The notes under the pieces are model-generated. The model was not told where the DNA came from. It made no database searches and saw nothing but the letters and a program-made list of their open reading frames with translations. From contig CAYVVS010000026.1 in NCBI GenBank assembly GCA_964454845.1, forward strand, positions 1 through 5,631: a stretch of DNA of 5,631 bases. Reading direction: 5' to 3'. The stretch's first letter is position 1; each line of letters opens with the position of its first letter. This stretch comes from GCA-016700035 sp964454845. Lineage in GTDB: Bacteria; Patescibacteriota; Saccharimonadia; CAILAD01; GCA-016700035. Below, in pieces: positions 5,058-5,631 of this stretch. The position numbers and the translations under genes are program-made.

Positions 5058-5459
5058 ATGGTTCTCAAAAATTCAGTGGTAAAGATTGTGCTAGCAATCG
5101 CAGTAATCATCCTGATTGTAGCTGCAACTTTTGCGTATGGAAACTCTCAGCGCCAAGCGCAAGAGCAGCAGAAGTCGGATCAGAGCCAGCAAGCAAGCAC
5201 GACAGAGTCTGCAAGTCCTTCATCTAGTGTTAGCACTGCACCAAGCACAAGTGCAAGTGCGACCCCTTCACCAACGGCCCCAGCAAGCCCAAGTCCTTCC
5301 GTTACGACTTCTGTAACGCCACAGGTTGCTCCCCCAAGTGGACGTACGCCGGCAACTGGCGGCGAGCTATTGTTGGTAATCCCAGCTGTGGCGCTTGGTA
5401 TCTTGGTATACTCACGCCGCCTCAGCAAGAGACAAGTTGCTATAGCTCTTAAACGCTAA
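5058..5459 (+). CDS. Small Ser/Thr/Pro-rich surface protein with sortase-like C-terminal signal
   Basis: A 133-residue protein with no catalytic domain. An N-terminal hydrophobic segment (about 8-25) ending in AATFAYG is a signal peptide or anchor. Residues 29-45 are Gln-rich and polar; residues 46-95 are a Ser/Thr/Ala/Pro low-complexity stalk, the kind that is often O-glycosylated. The C-terminus has TPATGG (97-102), a hydrophobic run (104-118) and a basic tail starting SRRLSKR. This tripartite layout is that of LPxTG-type cell-wall sorting signals, with Thr in place of the first Leu. If no sortase acts on it, it would be a protein with two membrane segments. AGGAG (5047-5051), six bases before the ATG, supports the start. 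It has its own promoter and no clear terminator before the next promoter at 5473. A role as a surface stalk or spacer is inference. Confidence 0.75.
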   Translation: MVLKNSVVKIVLAIAVIILIVAATFAYGNSQRQAQEQQKSDQSQQASTTESASPSSSVSTAPSTSASATPSPTAPASPSPSVTTSVTPQVAPPSGRTPATGGELLLVIPAVALGILVYSRRLSKRQVAIALKR

Positions 5460-5472
5460 GCAGTGTTCCGGC

Positions 5473-5501
5473 TTTACTTTTCTCAGATTCAACGGTATAA
5501 T
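5473..5501 (+). promoter_or_regulatory. Strong rightward promoter near the right edge
   Basis: TTTACT (5473-5478, four of six to TTGACA), a 17-bp spacer and a perfect TATAAT (5496-5501). It is the best -10 in the window. Expected transcription start near 5508. It begins only 13 bases after the stop codon of the preceding gene. Confidence 0.75.
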
Positions 5502-5631
5502 CTAACCTGATTTGCGATTGGTATTATGCTTTTCTCGTGCATGAGAAAGGATGGCGCTCTCGACTAAGGCTCTCCGTAAAGTTTTGAGTCTCTGAGGCTG
5601 CTCGCTACCAAATTGCGAACATCTCTTTTAG
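5502..5631 (+). other. Transcribed leader or RNA of unknown identity, running out of the window
   Basis: About 125 bases downstream of the strong promoter contain no convincing gene. Two overlapping mini-ORFs start at ATG 5526 (13 codons, stop 5565-5567) and ATG 5551 (14 codons, stop 5593-5595); neither has a well-placed ribosome site. CTTTTCTC and GAGAAAGG around 5529-5550 can form an 8-bp stem with one G-U. I do not recognise tmRNA, RNase P RNA, SRP RNA or a tRNA. The most likely reading is a 5' leader of a gene beyond the window, or the start of an unidentified small RNA. Confidence 0.4.

Noticed and set aside
5180..5428. Antisense open frame opposite the TPATGG protein
   Set aside because: It is a by-product of the Ser/Ala/Pro-biased codons on the other strand; no ribosome site or motif supports it.
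5526..5595. Two overlapping mini-ORFs (ATG 5526 and ATG 5551) as genes or leader peptides
   Set aside because: Both are under 15 codons, have no properly spaced ribosome site and show no recognisable amino acid run; they are kept only as part of the unexplained leader.
5551..5631. Reading through TGA 5593-5595 as glycine or tryptophan, giving a 26-residue peptide that ends at the TAG at the window edge
   Set aside because: All five real genes read normally in the standard code with no internal TGA, and the extended peptide resembles nothing; the TAG at the edge is likely coincidence.

Overview
The window looks like a piece of a Candidatus Saccharibacteria (TM7, Patescibacteria/CPR) chromosome. 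This rests on family resemblance, not a search: a very short KGG-type basic protein, a cytosolic HExxH protein with a C-terminal zinc ribbon, a secreted beta-helix/fibronectin III protein with Thr-Pro linkers, and a small Ser/Thr/Pro-rich protein with a TPATGG sorting-like tail are all typical of that group's gene complement. All five genes read cleanly in the standard code and stop with TAA (4) or TAG (1). I see no phage, IS element, CRISPR array or tRNA.

Layout, left to right. Bases 1-43 are the 3' end of a 5S rRNA gene, followed by its intrinsic terminator (57-86). A near-consensus promoter (95-123) then drives a 981-residue secreted or membrane-anchored right-handed beta-helix protein with two C-terminal fibronectin III domains (174-3119). 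The gap 3120-3318 holds a second TTGACA promoter placed just before a large hairpin, then a strong Shine-Dalgarno and a 63-residue basic KGG-type protein (3319-3510). A 15-bp bidirectional terminator (3544-3576) separates this from two leftward genes, a ROK-family sugar kinase-like protein (4924-4073) and a HEIAH zinc-ribbon putative metalloprotein (4052-3579), which are 20 bases apart and probably one operon. A divergent promoter region (4925-5057) leads rightward to a 133-residue surface protein with an N-terminal signal and a C-terminal sorting-like signal (5058-5459). The right edge (5460-5631) has a strong TTTACT-17-TATAAT promoter whose transcript leaves the window without a recognisable gene.

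Functionally this is a loose neighbourhood and not one obvious pathway. Two proteins are destined for the envelope or cell surface (beta-helix/FN3 and the TPATGG protein), and two cytosolic proteins (ROK and metalloprotein) share a transcript. The most unusual points are the ROK protein's loss of both the zinc-binding Cys cluster and the usual ExGH residues, the promoter-then-hairpin arrangement ahead of the KGG gene, and the orphan promoter at the right edge. I do not see convincing evidence for a wholly new multi-gene system.
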